64,000 nt of DNA from Lumbricus terrestris (lineage: Eukaryota > Annelida > Clitellata > Crassiclitellata > Lumbricidae). Where the stretch lies: the NCBI GenBank assembly GCA_949752735.1, contig OX457036.1, positions 81,757,505 to 81,821,504 on the forward strand, read 5' to 3'. This document shows positions 10,901-22,100 of this stretch, piece after piece. The notes below the pieces were generated by a model, which was given only the letters and a program-made list of their open reading frames with translations, was not told the DNA's origin and did not search any database. The translations under genes were made by a program, and so were the position numbers. Position 1 is the stretch's first letter; each line of letters begins with the position of its first letter.

Positions 10901-11582
10901 GGCCGAAGTAGCTGAATTTCTGCCTGGTTGCTGTTTGTTGCAGTGTCTCCTCCCTCTTTATTCCGAGCTCCTCACGCACCGACTCGTTAGTTCTCCTTTC
11001 CATCCATGAGATCTTTAACATCTTCCTCCAAATCCACATCTCGCATGCGTTGATTTTCTTTTCCATATCCTGAGTCTTCGTCCATGTCTCGCATCCATAA
11101 AGGACCACTGGAAAGATCAATGCTCTCACCAATCTTTTCTTTGTTTCCCTGCTCACATATTTATCCTTCCCAGACTGTTCATTGCCGTTTTTCCCATTGT
11201 TACCCTTCGCCTTATTTCCATGTCACTTCTTCCCTCCTTCTCTATCATAGATCCCAGAAATGTGAAGCTCGAAACCACCTCTATCACTTCTCCATCCACC
11301 TCAAAGTTTTCCCATGTTGCAGTTGTCATAACCTTTGTTTTGTTTTCTAGAGGCTATAAATCATAAAAATAAGGAACTAAACTTTTACAAAATGGAACCC
11401 TACAACTGTGAATAACTGGAGTAAAGATCATACATTCAGATGATGTGCTCTCTGGCTCTGCTAGATTTTGCCACATTCCAGTCTCTGTGAGAAGTTATTA
11501 AGATTTGAAAAGATGCTGTTGAAAAGATCCAGCTACTGGAAGATTGTTTGCTGTTTCTTTAGTGCTGTGTCCCAAAACATGA
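1595..11582 (+). CDS. FEZ1/2: FEZ family (fasciculation and elongation protein zeta / UNC-76) gene, spliced
   Basis: FEZ/UNC-76 proteins are kinesin-1 cargo adaptors needed for axon outgrowth and transport. Eight coding exons can be read: 1595-1986, 2403-2490, 3612-3764, 4161-4272, 4817-5052, 8655-8730, 9804-9869 and 11563-11582. All use GT-AG borders and all phases agree; together they give 1143 nt, 380 codons plus stop, close to vertebrate FEZ1 and FEZ2. Family signatures in order are an N-terminal APLVTFEGDD, IWNHVSEKFDN, EEPIKTADEVISEIVEMME, a coiled-coil block LQDELESAIHDYSEVLLRQL, KYLTTVIPYD without its K, EDNSKVPALLTDYIL and a final VLCPKT. The exon for the family's FSMEGIS block, expected between 5052 and 8655, was not found. 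That intron holds an antisense LINE. Whether the gene is one pre-duplication FEZ or a FEZ1 or FEZ2 orthologue cannot be told here. Confidence 0.88.
2403..2490 (+). CDS. FEZ1/2: FEZ exon 2
   Basis: A TTTTTCCAG acceptor leads into a frame reading IWNHVSEKFDN, the counterpart of IWNALTDNYGN in vertebrate FEZ2. It closes at a GTTAGT donor in phase 0. The leading G completes the split codon left by exon 1. Confidence 0.75.
3612..3764 (+). CDS. FEZ1/2: FEZ exon 3 (TADEVI block)
   Basis: 51 codons, phase 0 on both sides. The acceptor is GTTTTTGCCAG and the donor GTCAGT. The exon carries an acidic stretch and then EEPIKTADEVISEIVEMME, very close to EEPLLTADQVIEEIEEMMQ of FEZ proteins. This is one of the best-conserved blocks in the family. 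Confidence 0.9.
4161..4272 (+). CDS. FEZ1/2: FEZ exon 4
   Basis: Opens after TTTTCTCTGAAG and ends in phase 1 at GTAAGT. It encodes a helical segment with TEALQTKLQNMKRSS, matching the QEIQTLKRSS segment of FEZ2 that leads into the coiled coil. Confidence 0.85.
4817..5052 (+). CDS. FEZ1/2: FEZ exon 5 (coiled-coil core)
   Basis: Opens after TCATTTTGTCAG and ends in phase 0 at GTATGT. It encodes the long conserved helix LQDELESAIHDYSEVLLRQL, then REELGFQKELFNQFIS, matching the coiled-coil region of FEZ1/2 that binds cargo partners. A basic tail (KKRRM, DRKKGK) follows, as in vertebrates. Confidence 0.93.
5199..5345 (+). repeat. Dispersed repeat, copy 1 (second copy at 46264-46475)
   Basis: From TTAAAGTGTGGCTGGAC through CTTATTTTCAAATCTGAATG this segment matches, in inverted orientation, a segment in intron 2 of the SCAF gene. 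Similarity is clear over about 110 bases and weaker beyond. No terminal repeats or tRNA boxes were seen, so the class is unknown. It lies where the missing FEZ exon should be, but its presence elsewhere argues against it being that exon. Confidence 0.6.
5671..8277 (-). mobile_element. CR1/L2-like LINE, nearly intact reverse transcriptase, antisense in a FEZ intron
   Basis: The reverse-transcriptase frame runs 7799 to 5823 (658 codons) without a stop. Landmarks in order: SNYRPVSNLSFISKL, LLDVSAAFDTIDHNILL, GVPQGSVLGPLLFIL, catalytic YADDTQLF, and the C-terminal PPLWNKLPPALRQ. Upstream, another frame (8277-7750) holds LLSGDIHANPGP, a 2A-like motif. Between the two the apurinic endonuclease domain expected in this clade is missing; instead there is a GAG/CAG-rich microsatellite around 7870-7930. 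The element ends at a GATTAC-type short tandem tail at 5671-5694, as CR1/L2 elements do. Lacking the endonuclease it is probably immobile by itself. Confidence 0.85.
7990..8019 (-). other. 2A-like motif SGDIHANPGP in LINE N-terminal frame
   Basis: The ten residues end in NPGP preceded by G-D-I, close to the ribosome-skipping 2A consensus D-(V/I)-E-x-N-P-G-P, but with histidine in place of the usual glutamate. Similar motifs are known at the N-terminus of CR1/L2-type LINEs of echinoderms and other invertebrates. Activity cannot be judged from sequence; the E to H change may weaken it. Confidence 0.55.
8655..8730 (+). CDS. FEZ1/2: FEZ exon with TTVIPY block
   Basis: Reads YLTTVIPYDDHQRAPDANLL, matching YLTTVIPYEKKNGPPSVEDL of FEZ2. 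Phase 0 at the start, phase 1 at a GTGAGC donor. The acceptor (GATGTTTCAAG) has a poor pyrimidine tract, but the in-frame stop at 8631 and the lack of another AG leave no alternative. This exon follows directly on exon 5 in phase, so a phase 0-0 exon could be missing between them. Confidence 0.82.
9804..9869 (+). CDS. FEZ1/2: FEZ penultimate exon
   Basis: Opens after TTTCCACTTCAG and ends at GTAAGC in phase 1. The frame reads LSAIDEDNSKVPALLTDYIL, nearly identical to the end of FEZ proteins (EDSEKVPSLLTDYIL). If the donor were not used the frame would run on only to a stop at 9905. Confidence 0.93.
10074..10254 (+). mobile_element. hAT-type MITE, 181 bp, target duplication TTGGTACC/TTGGTACT
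   Basis: The ends are imperfect inverted repeats (CAGGGTTTAAAGTGGGTGGG at the left, CCATTTAACCACTG at the right). They are flanked by 8-bp direct repeats at 10066-10073 and 10255-10262 that differ at one base. GTTCCCACTGCTCA is repeated inside. It has no coding capacity. A related, inverted copy lies at 63312-63495. Confidence 0.7.
10385..10690 (-). mobile_element. tRNA-headed SINE, copy of the family at 30075
   Basis: Read on the minus strand it begins with a tRNA-like head containing a pol III B box (GTTCAAATCC, near 10620). A body follows that shares the 'gtgagtcctctcc' and 'catgggta...ttggc' blocks with copies at 30075-30365 and about 34090-34270. It abuts the RTE fragment that follows. 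Confidence 0.6.
10683..11345 (-). mobile_element. RTE-type LINE C-terminal fragment
   Basis: The minus strand encodes the end of a HmRTE-like reverse transcriptase. FTFLGSMIEKEGRSDMEIRR is followed, after a one-base frameshift near 11155, by LYGCETWT, WIWRKMLKISWMERRTNE, FGHVMR and GRPRKRWMDEV, ending at a stop at 10683. This residue series is characteristic of the RTE clade. The palm domain is missing: a 5'-truncated copy. Confidence 0.85.
11563..11582 (+). CDS. FEZ1/2: FEZ last coding exon (VLCPKT-stop)
   Basis: A strong acceptor (GTTTGCTGTTTCTTTAG) precedes TG CTG TGT CCC AAA ACA TGA. With the G left by the previous exon this reads V-L-C-P-K-T-stop, against VLCPT-stop at the end of vertebrate FEZ1 and FEZ2. 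Both the phase and the splice signal fit. The 3'UTR follows; its end was not located. Confidence 0.8.
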
Positions 11583-12590
11583 GGCGATGTGGGATGATGC
11601 AGTGGGCTGTCTGTTGGCACCACACAAACCTGTGATCAATATATAATCAGGAAGTCGCCAAAGTCTTCTTCAGATTCTAGTGAAACTTTGTATCACAGCC
11701 GCTCTCAAAGTACTGCCTACTGTCGTCATCAGAACTTACAATGCATTCGGTAATCTGCAAGACATTGGCCGGTTGTTTAATGATAGGTATGTTGATCTGT
11801 AAGGACAGACAGACCTGTCTCATTCTGATAGGTATGGTCATTGGTCATTTATTGAGGCACAGTTTGTATTTTACCATGATATTTATGTGTCTAGTTCATG
11901 TGTGTGAGAATGCAGAGCCAATGACGTGATCTCGCTTAACAGTCGCAATTGTGTTAATTGTGAATCTTGCAACTACTTGCTATATAATGAGGCTGTGTTC
12001 ATGTATCCTTTACGCAATAGGTGTTAACGAATGCTCTTCAACATGAAATTTTTCATTGTTATCTCAAGATTTTTACAGTGCCCCAAAATTAAAATATCAG
12101 GGACCAACTTATTCACAGGCACTTGGTCAAAAACAGAATCAATAGGCAGGGGTATGTTTAATCATAATGTCAGACGTTTCCCATTCTGAGACTGTAGAAA
12201 TAACTTTGATGAGAAGATCAGCCTTCTGTTCGCTTGCCCATGGGTTGCTTGTTGGACAGCATGTCAATAGACTATCATTACACAGAAATTTTAATCCAAA
12301 TGATGCATTAAAAACAATTCTTCACACTTAGTGCAGCATTACCTACTGAAATGAAACTAGTGTAGTTCATAGCATAAAAATTATAGCAGTGCTATGTGCT
12401 GAAACAAGACTCTAAATAGTGTAATTTAGAAAAGATCACTGCAAAGCATACTTTGCAACTTCTTATAATAGGCCTATTGATATATTGTGTTGTACTTGCA
12501 TGCATGCTTACATGGCACATATCACCATCGATGGATTTTGGCGAAAGATGCTTCGGATGCGACAACACATTATTCTGATCACAGTGTAAA
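11583..12590. other. FEZ 3' flank; one LINE-tail-like repeat
   Basis: No coding potential was seen. The segment 12065-12155 resembles the DNA flanking the LINE tail at 5700-5800: both have acagcgcccacaaaa-like and cagcttattcacaggc-like blocks and 'caataggcag'. It is therefore a dispersed repeat. The rest may be 3'UTR of FEZ. Confidence 0.5.
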
Positions 12591-12591
12591 G

Positions 12592-12760
12592 CATCCTAGA
12601 AGCAGCTTGCTACAGGTGTAATGTAAATTTCCGAGAATTTCTCAGCACCCACAAAAGCCATCTGCCGGTGAATAAGCTGGTCTCCCTGACGTGCCTTTTG
12701 TGGGTGCTGACAAATTCTCGGAAATTTACATTACATCTGTAGCAAGCTGCTTCTAGGATG
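12592..12760. repeat. Near-perfect 66-bp inverted repeat with 37-nt loop
   Basis: Left arm 12592-12657 and right arm 12695-12760 are reverse complements with only two mismatches. The arm ends and the loop contain the same cagcacccacaaaagcca / gtgaataagctgg sequence found beside the LINE tail at 5700-5760, and more loosely at 12065-12155. The fold-back thus probably formed from that repeat, or is a foldback element of the same family. A transcript across it would form a very stable hairpin. Confidence 0.9.
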
Positions 12761-15700
12761 ATGTACACTAATATGTCCTATTTTGTGTCCTATGCTGAAA
12801 TACTATGGAAAGCTGTTTTGGAGAACCATAAACTTGCCATGCAGGAATATCAATATCTGACATGAAGATGCTTTGAGATTAAATAGAGCTCAATCAGCAT
12901 CACTTCCAGAGTATAAAATTATGTCAACAGATGCATCTTGGTTTTGGAACCATTGTTGCCTCCTAGCAATCAAAATGAACTACGGTACCAAAACTTTGTG
13001 GTGAACAGTACTTGTTGTGAACATTGAACATATATTGATCTTTACAACAAGGTGGTTTCAATATTATTAGTTATATCTACTTATATCATGGATGTGACCA
13101 GTTGTACCAATTCAAACTATATAAGTGCCCAAAGCTGTCAAAAAGGAAGTGATAATTATTTTTTGTTCATGGTGCTGCTCTCCTCAACAAATGGGTGCAT
13201 ATTAATGGCAATATATGCTGCGGTTAAAGCATACATGTGTTGTAGCACGTGTTGAAGACTTTTTGATGGCAGTTCTGCGTTATGCATGTTGTAGAAAAGT
13301 ATTGTCTGGTTATCTGTGTGGACGTTGTGTTAGGATCAGGTTGTGGCCACATAATATTTCGTTAGCATTACATCTGAGGTGCTGAGATGATTGTTGAAAT
13401 GGTAAGTGTACTTTTGGATGAAAATATCCTCTCAGAGTTAAATATCCTCTCTCTTGAGTTGTTATTAGTGATGATGTAAAGTTCCATTTCCTGTTACCTT
13501 TCCAGAATCAAATTCTGATAAGTTAAAGTGGCAGAGTTCTTATATGTACTTTGGTTAACTTGCTTATACCTCACAACTTTATGATACAATTTAGTCAGAG
13601 AATATCTCCAACAGTTTATCAATGTGCTTCCATCAAACTGGCTATGAGATATCATCACAGACATCATAATGATGGTTGTAGAGTCAGATCACTTTCTTCA
13701 ATATATTTTACTGCCACATTCTAGTATACAGGCATCTAACGCCAATAGTTACCAAAAAATTATGGTGCATCCTAATTCAACCTCTGTTCCAAACAAGCAC
13801 TACTTGCCTTGCTTTTTGAAAGCATAGTGATTAGCGAGTGATGTACTTCTTGCTGATATACCTGTATGTCAAAGTGTGGCACAAAGTGGTCATCCATGGT
13901 GGTATTATTGTGAACTGGCATTCAATTGGTTTCGCCTCTGTGGCATTCCAGTGCGTGTTCTATGATTGTGTTGTGAAGTGAATTGTAGTGGAAATGTTTC
14001 AGACAAAAATTGCAGCCCGGATGTTTGTGTTGCAACAGAAAGAAATTGCAATTTTGGCCAAACATCCATTCATTCACTCGTACAAGAATAACTTTTTCAT
14101 CTTAACTGTCCATTGCACTTTGCAAGTGACTCTTCGAAACACTTGCATTTGATATCGGTTGTATGTTAAACTTGTTACATTATTCAACTGTGTTGATTGG
14201 TGAGCAAATATAATGAGGTAAGAATCACTAAACTTGACAAACTTTTTTTATTGAAATGAGGTTTGAAAATTGTTGCATGTTACGCAATAGTTCGTCAAGT
14301 TGTCCAGAATTCTGCAGTTTTGATTCCTTTACAGTGATTGCATAATACAATGCAATTCTGATATTGTCTGTGACATCATGTATTATAATAGTTCATTGTA
14401 ACTTGAATTGCATGTGTCTTAGTTGCTTGATACAAAAACATTGTTAATCAAGGTGTTTGTGTCTGGTGATCTTATCGCATCTACTGACTTCAAAAGATTT
14501 AGGGTCATTATTAGCATTGTCACTTCAAGTGAAATCGCAATCAAGAACAGTCATCCATTAGAGAAGCCAGGTCAACAGATGATAAACCAGAAGCCACGCT
14601 ATAGATGGTAATAATGTAGTTGTAAGAGACCAGTCTTAAGTTTGTCACCTCAATGACATCAATAATTGACAGAATATACTGTATAATTAATGAATTGCAA
14701 ACGGACCAGTATTTGTTTGTAAGTACTACCAGTAACTAATTGAATCTTGTATCTATGTGTCAGTCACAATGTTAGCCAATACCTATATACTATAGGTTAC
14801 CTTGTAAGTTGCTTATACTTAATTAAGTTTAGGGCAACAAGTTTTACAAGATGGCAAACAATTTGAGGAAATAGAGCATAGACATGTGTCAATTGCATGG
14901 CTCACCAATAGTGTCGAAGCATTGTGGTGGCAACTTATAGGTAGACCTGCAATTTGGTGTCACCCTTTGTAATTGATATTGGACTGTATGGATTTCAGTA
15001 CTAAACGTGTTCAAACTGGCTGCAAATGTATGTGGTTGACATTCTATTATCTTTGTTTTTGCTGGTTTTTGGTTTCATTGGGCAGAGCAGTTCTTGAAAT
15101 CTCAGTGCACCATTACAGTTTGCTTGCTCACTTTATCTCTCTCTCTCTCTACCTTACTCTAGCTGTCTCTCACAGCTATTATCCAATTAAATTTACACAT
15201 GGTAGAAAATACTTCATTCCTGCGTTCATCAGTAAGGAAGTACCTACTTACTGGGTGTTTAAAAAAACTCCAAAATTTTTGCCACCTTCAACCAATTATT
15301 ATGCATACCGGTAAATAAGTTAACGTGTTCATGCAAATGTTTAAATGACGATGTCTGCCTACAAGAAACGCAAAGTCAAATCAACACTCAGTGCCTTTAA
15401 ATTATTCACAACCTGATACTAAATGATTTTACAAATATTCAAACAAGTGCATAACTGCAAATAGTATTACTACTGTCATGAATAGCACATCTGGGTTAGA
15501 TAACAAGTCCTGTCAAAAAACAGTTTATTCCACTGCAGTATTACTTTGGCACGGCCCAGTGTCTTCTAAAATTAAACATTCCTATCTGTGACTCGCAATG
15601 CAGTTTAAAATTGCCATCAGACTTGATCTGAATTCTCACAATTTGACAACAAAACAGATCTTCTCAATTCAGATGATGAAAACTCAAACATTTCACTTGC

Positions 15701-16922
15701 CAAGTGGCTCATTCAAACAAACTGACCACAGAAGTACCGGTATACATGTCCAAATTATGGCATTCAGAGGCAACTATTGCCATCTTCATTGAAGAACTGG
15801 ACCAGCAAAAAAAGTGCAATGATTACTTTAAACATAAACTTCAAAAAGTTGCCAGCTCTTAAAGAAAGCTCCAGGTATCTCAACTGCATCACTGGCACTC
15901 ACCATTGTCTTGCATGTTAGGAGACAAGTTCCAGATAGCAGTTTATAATTTTTTTAATGGACAGACGTGGAAGCCCTAGACGAACCAAGGCAATCGTACA
16001 ACGATGTGCTAAAATATGCAATTGTTCACTTGTATAGGGAAAAACTATATGAAACAACTTTATACAATAGTCACAATAATCCAGATGCCTAAACCAACAT
16101 AAAAATTAACATCTGCCATCAAAATGCAAAGAAAATCGACATTCACAGTAGCACTGCCTAACACAATTCACAAGTTCTCCACAATCATACAATATTCACA
16201 AAGTATGTTTACATAATCACTGCATCAAAATCACTCTAATATCGTACGATATCAATCAAGTACTATGACATTAAATTGTTTAGTATCCCAGTAAAACCAT
16301 TTACGCTTGGATATTGAATGTATGTTATATGTAGACACACAAAACTCCACAATCATGGCATTCATCAGAAATACCCCAACACTACAGAGTACAGTACTCT
16401 GTAATAGCTGAAAAATCAATGAACAATTAAAATTAAATGCTCTTAACCTTGCAGATGAAACTTATGTTCAAATGAACAATATTGTGCAAGTTAACATGTC
16501 TTAAATCAGACAAAAGCTTTAAATGAATTTGACAAATCATTATGCCCAGCCTCAGCACATCACTGTTATCAAATTAGGCTCAAACCCAACAACAGCTGCT
16601 TTATAAAACACTTGCTCTTAACTGAACGCTTTAAAAAGCCTGCTCATAAAAACAACCAACTGTATTTTGAATAGAAATACAACAGCATTAAAAATAATAA
16701 TAACAGTGATAATAAAAGTAATTGAAATTCCTTTGACATGATTATCAACAAAGCTTTTAATTCAGAATTTCTGCTGGTGCATTCAATACTGTTCAAACAT
16801 ATCTGAGGCACAGATTGAAAAACACCCAAAACCCTTTAGAAAAACACTGTTTCACCAGGTAAACAATTTACATTCTATCAAAAGTATTAATTAATGCAAG
16901 TATATATATATATATATGAAGT

Positions 16923-17003
<81 letters not shown>

Positions 17004-18190
17004 ACTCAAAGAAAATGCTTGGCAGTGAGAAAATACCTGACACTGGCAAAAAATGACTGTAAAGCTAAGACACAAGTAGTTAGTCCTTCGTAACACAAGT
17101 AGATACGATACGCAGGACCAGTCCAAGTGCTGAAATGACCAAAAAAATTAAACAGAACCTGATCTTACTACCTGCATAAACCTAACATTGGGCAAAGTAG
17201 CTGCTTTAAAGGCCAACTTGGGATCTCACCAGCATTGAAGAGAATTAGTTTGTTTCCTAAGGAAAATTCACTATCGGAATTTGTAATCAAAGGCTCTGCA
17301 TTTGCACCAATGCCGAAAAAGGTAAGCTGTGTGAACTACCTCGTTCACAGGCATTCAATAATAAAATTTGGTCATACTGTACTAATCAAGGTCAGGTTTA
17401 TTCCTGAATCAAAATCCAAAGGTAAGGTAAGTGGAAAGCACGGTGCTCAGAGTTGCAGCAACAAGTTTAGAAGGACAAGAGAGCGAGACCTTTGCACATG
17501 TGGACAACAGTTCCAGTGCTAAAGAAGACCACAACGCAGTTTACATGAGTGTACAATACAAACCAGTCAACATGAAAGTGCGCTTTACACTCTTCATTTC
17601 AATCTCTCCAAGATTTCTAAATGGATGATTACAGTTCAACCTAACACCTGACATAATTAATAATCATAGAAGGTGTTAGGAAAAGAAGTATCCAGTAAGA
17701 GATACAAGAGACAATAATCCAAAGCCAACGCAGACGAATAATCCTACTCAGTTTATCTGAAATTACTAATCACTATATAATGATATAAATTGGTTACAAT
17801 GAGAAGCAATCACCAAAAAGAATAAACAGAGTCTGAGTTTACCTAAGTAAATAAATCAGCTTCCCCATTGGGACAACATCCAAAGTTCTTTCAATCTACC
17901 CAAAACCATCCCAGGCTTTACAGAAAACAATCGCATGGCGAACAATCTGGTCGCACAATCTGAAAATGTTGAGAAATACAGGGCGCATCCGAGAATGATG
18001 AAATGTTAAGTCACAGCGACTAAATGCCGCTTAGCATGAAGGTTCCCACCCTATCTCTCTTTATCTATCTCTTTCTCTCTTTTACTGACTCCCCTAATCA
18101 ACATTTTGCAACAACAATGCACTCAACAAGACTAGAACCATCGACCTAGATAACTTGAATTCACGATGACATCACATTCCACAGCTAATG
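12761..18190. other. AT-rich convergent intergenic region / 3'UTRs
   Basis: No convincing coding exon was found on either strand. It holds a short TCTC microsatellite near 15133-15150, a long TA tract (listed separately) and another TCTC-rich patch at 18045-18085. The open frames here are short and lack splice context. The 3'UTR of the SCAF gene must lie at the right of this stretch; its poly(A) site was not resolved. Confidence 0.6.
16901..17001. repeat. (TA)n microsatellite
   Basis: About 100 bases of alternating TA, broken once by GAAGTTTC near 16918-16926. It creates a spurious reading frame of alternating Y and I on the minus strand. Confidence 0.97.
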
Positions 18191-19119
18191 TTACGAACAT
18201 GACTTCTCATTGCCAGCGTTTGGAAGAGAATCCAAACGGCCAGCATTTGATGCAGGTTCTTTGGTGTCTTGATTATGAGGAGGAGGGTTAGCCGCTGCCT
18301 CCCTCTCGGCCTTCGAATCGACAGTCTCCGAGACTGCGCCGGCAAGCGCCTGGCTAAGTTTCTGCGAGTTACTGTCCTTGGCTGCCTGGTCAGATCTAGA
18401 CGGTGCAGCGTCGTCGTGACCATCCTTTGAGCTCGACCGACGATAACCGTCATGAGATTCCCTGTCTTCGTGATCATGGAAATCTTTGTGGTTTCTGCGA
18501 TCGCGACGTCTATCGTTCCAGCGGTGATGATGACCTCCCTGCTGATGACGGCCGCGTTGTTTCATCGAAGGAAAGAGGTCGCTCCGACGGATATGATGAC
18601 CAGTCTTCGGTACGACGGCTTTGTTGTCATTCCTTAGCCGACGATCGTTCATCTTCCGGTTGTTCAGCTGCGGCTTGAAGAAGAATCGATTGTTTGATGG
18701 AAAACGCAATTGCCCCCCGGAGGCAAGACGACTGTTGTCAAAATTAGGGAAAAGGCTCTGTACCGGTGGTGCGTTTTTGTTGTCAATTCCAAACTGACCA
18801 AGTTGGTCAGAGCCAACCTTTCCATCTGGTCCGATAATGCTGGATCCAAACAATCCTGAGAATGCGGCACCACCACCACCACCACCACCACCAATTCCAG
18901 GAGACAGGAACCTTTGAATGCTGGCTTTCACTTTGTCTGCATTTTCCAGGAAGCCATGAAGGTCTGCTGATGGAATCTGCTGCAGACAACGCTGATCAAA
19001 GGCAGAGTTGGAACTACCAGCAAATGGCTGGCCTTCACCAAAGCCACTTGGCTGAATGCTGGTGAATCCCCCGGGTCCTTGAAAAGGCATCGGTGCTCTT
19101 GAATCGTAACCTGAAGAAC
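18191..19119 (-). CDS. SCAF4/8: SCAF exon 18 (C-terminus, stop)
   Basis: Begins after TTGTCTTGTAG and runs 309 codons including a TAA at 18191-18193. It encodes a Gly/Phe-rich start, a run of eight glycines coded by a CCACCA repeat at 18868-18891, then a strongly basic patch (RHQQGGHHHRWNDRRRDRR), and ends in NEKSCS. The basic patch may bind RNA; this is inference. Confidence 0.9.
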
Positions 19120-22100
19120 CTACAAGACAATAGCATAAGCTTCTCAGACAACAGAAATGATCATCGCTTATAGTCTAATCCAGTGGTTCCCAACCTTTTT
19201 TGACTTGAGGGCCACTTTTTCTAAGTTGGAGGACACGAGGGCCACTTTTTCTTAGTTGAAGGACATTAGGGGGCCACAAGGTTAAACTTGTATTAACTAA
19301 AAGCGTATAAAATTGTTATAATTGATCCAAAATATAATGTTTGATGTTATTTATCGGCGTTAAAATAAAATAATTTGTAATAGAAAATAATAATGTGTTC
19401 TATCCTGCCCAAATTGCTAATTTTTTCATATATTTTTGACAATTCTTTGAGAGATGAGGGCCATTTCCTGAGGTCTGGCGGGCCATTTTCTGAGGCCTGG
19501 CGGGCCACTTTTGGCCCGCGGGCCACGGGTTGGGAACCGCTGGTCTAATCCCTCTGCATTTAATTGCACAATAAGGAAACAAGGCAAACAACATATCGTA
19601 ACAACGCCTAAGATACATGTAAAATAAGTTCAAAAGGTTGATGTCAGCTTCACTACAAAATATAGTGTGGACTCGTTCATGCAGCCTGAAACTTCACACC
19701 GTTCCACTTAAAGTGATATCCCCAACGCTATTAACTAATTATCAGCCAATACTGACCACACAAAAACAGAACATTCTCATTTATGTGTGGCCTCGTTAGC
19801 ACACCGAATCACACAAATGACTCTACATCATACCACTGTAAGTGTTTACATTGATTTAAATCAAATTAAAATGAAACAAAAAAGAAGCAAAAATCAAATT
19901 CTGCACTTTCCCATAGCATACTTTAATTGCCAAGTTAAACCCACCTTATGTAAAGTCCATCAACATCAAGAAACAATACTGGTATTTTTTCACAGCAGCT
20001 GATTAAACTTTTCAAGTATTTCACTGCCTACTACCATCCTCAATATTCCATGCATTTATGGATCTGTTGTGCAACACAAGTGCCAACCAGAAATGGGACT
20101 TTCAAAGTCTTAAAATTGATCAGATGCTGGACATTGTGGAACTATATAACCAAACAGTGCACAGCCTTCTCATACCTAAAACTTCACAATACATGAAGCA
20201 CCTCTGACTGGGTTTTCCAGTGACTGCAACTCATTGTAAAGCGTTAAACTCGTCTCCCGTAAAACAACCTCAGTGAGGTTCTTATGTAAACAGCGAGATA
20301 AAACTAAACGTCAGGATATTAGGCGTGAATGCACAATGTTGCACAATGTTGCACATGGAAAATGACTCACCTGCTGGGCAGTTGCGATCTGGAGTCATGT
20401 CCACATCCGAACCGGGTCGTTGTTCTCCTCGTATGTTGCTCTGCTGCTGCTGTGTCATATCCGAAGAGCCTGGAAAGCCTATGCCAAAACCGCCTGGTCC
20501 AATCCTAACTCCCAGAGCACTGAGCATGCCACCGGAACTGGAAGTTGGCAAAGGAAAACCAAATGGCATTCGATTCAAACTGGCATCGGATACAGGATTA
20601 CCAAGTACTCCATCGGAAGAAGGCGGTCTGTTGGAAGCCAAAGGCATTCTGCCAGCTCCTGTTGACATTCCATCAGGACCACCAGAGATTCCACTTGGAC
20701 CTGGAAATCTTCCACCTTGACCGATAGACATTGCATCCTGTCCACCAGGAGCTCCACCTGGACCTGGAAACCTTCCACCTTGTCCAACAGGCATTCTGTC
20801 TTGTCCACCAGGATTTCCACCCGGACATGGAAATCTTCCTCCCTGGAACAAAGGCATCCCATTTGGTCCACAAGAAAATCCACCTGGGCCTCTAGGCATT
20901 CCACTTGAACCTGGAAATCTTCCGCCGACACCTGGAAGGACACCAAGTCCAGAAGGCATTCCATTAGGACCAAGAACTGTTCCTCCCGGAGGCATCCTAT
21001 CAGGCCTCTGAGGCATTCCACTTGAACCCAGCACCATTCCACCAGGGCCAGGCATTCTTCCAGAACCAGGACCCATTCCTGCTTGTCCCCCTAACTGCAT
21101 ACTGCCTTGATCTGATAGCATTCCTCCACTATAGCCAAATGGCTGCTCAGAGGACCCTGTAGGCATTCCATCCTGCAAAGAATATACCATACCAGACCCT
21201 GAAGGCACTGGCCCTTGACCAGGACCTGGTCCAGGAACTCTACCTGTTCCTGGAGACAGTACAGCTGGATAAGGTTGGCCTGGAGGACCAACAAAGCCAG
21301 GTGCCAATCCACCTTGAGAACCATGCGGAATTGCACCATGAAATGAAGACATTCCAACGTGAGAAGGTCGAGGTCCATTGTTTCCCCCCAACATTTCATT
21401 TGCACTTCTTTCTGAAACAGTAGGCATATGGTTTGGTCCAGGCAGCTGAGTGTGACCAGGCATTTGATTTGGGCCAGGCATTCGATTCACACCTGGCATC
21501 TGAGTTTCACCAGACGTTTGATTTGGATCGGGCATTCTATTAGGACCAACAGGCATTCCAAACGGCCCATTTTGCATCCCATCTGATCCCAAAGGCATTC
21601 GACTTGGACCATCAAGCCCAAATGGCATTCGATTTGGACCATCTAGCCCAAATGGCATTCGATTTGGACCATCTAGCCCAAATGGCATTCGACTTGGACC
21701 ATCTAGCCCCATAGGCATCTGATTTGGACCAATAGGAATTCTATTTGTACCAAGTGGCATTACAAATGGTCCACCTTGTTGCATTCCATCTGATCCATTA
21801 GGCATTCGAATAGGACCTAAAGGCATACGATTTGGAACACCAGGTCCACCACCTGAGGCACCTTGCATTCCATCTGGCCCAATAGGCAACTGATTTGGAC
21901 CACCTGGCCCAATAGGCAATTGATTTGGACCACCTGGTCCAGTAGGCATTTGATTTGGGCCAACAAGCATTCCACTTGGCATCCCTTTTGTCGAAAACTG
22001 CATCTGATTTCCACCTTCTGACGGACCAGGCATTCGAGTTTGACCGTCATGTCTACCAGGCAGTTGATTGAAACCATCTGCGGGTCCAAAAGAAAACCGG

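Noticed and set aside
12390..12415. Alternative FEZ last exon reading VLCAETRL-stop
   Set aside because: The phase fits, but the acceptor (AAATTATAGCAG) is weak and the candidate at 11563 has both a strong pyrimidine tract and the family ending VLCPKT.
16887..17126. 79-codon ORF on the minus strand
   Set aside because: Over a third of it is (YI)n from the TA microsatellite.
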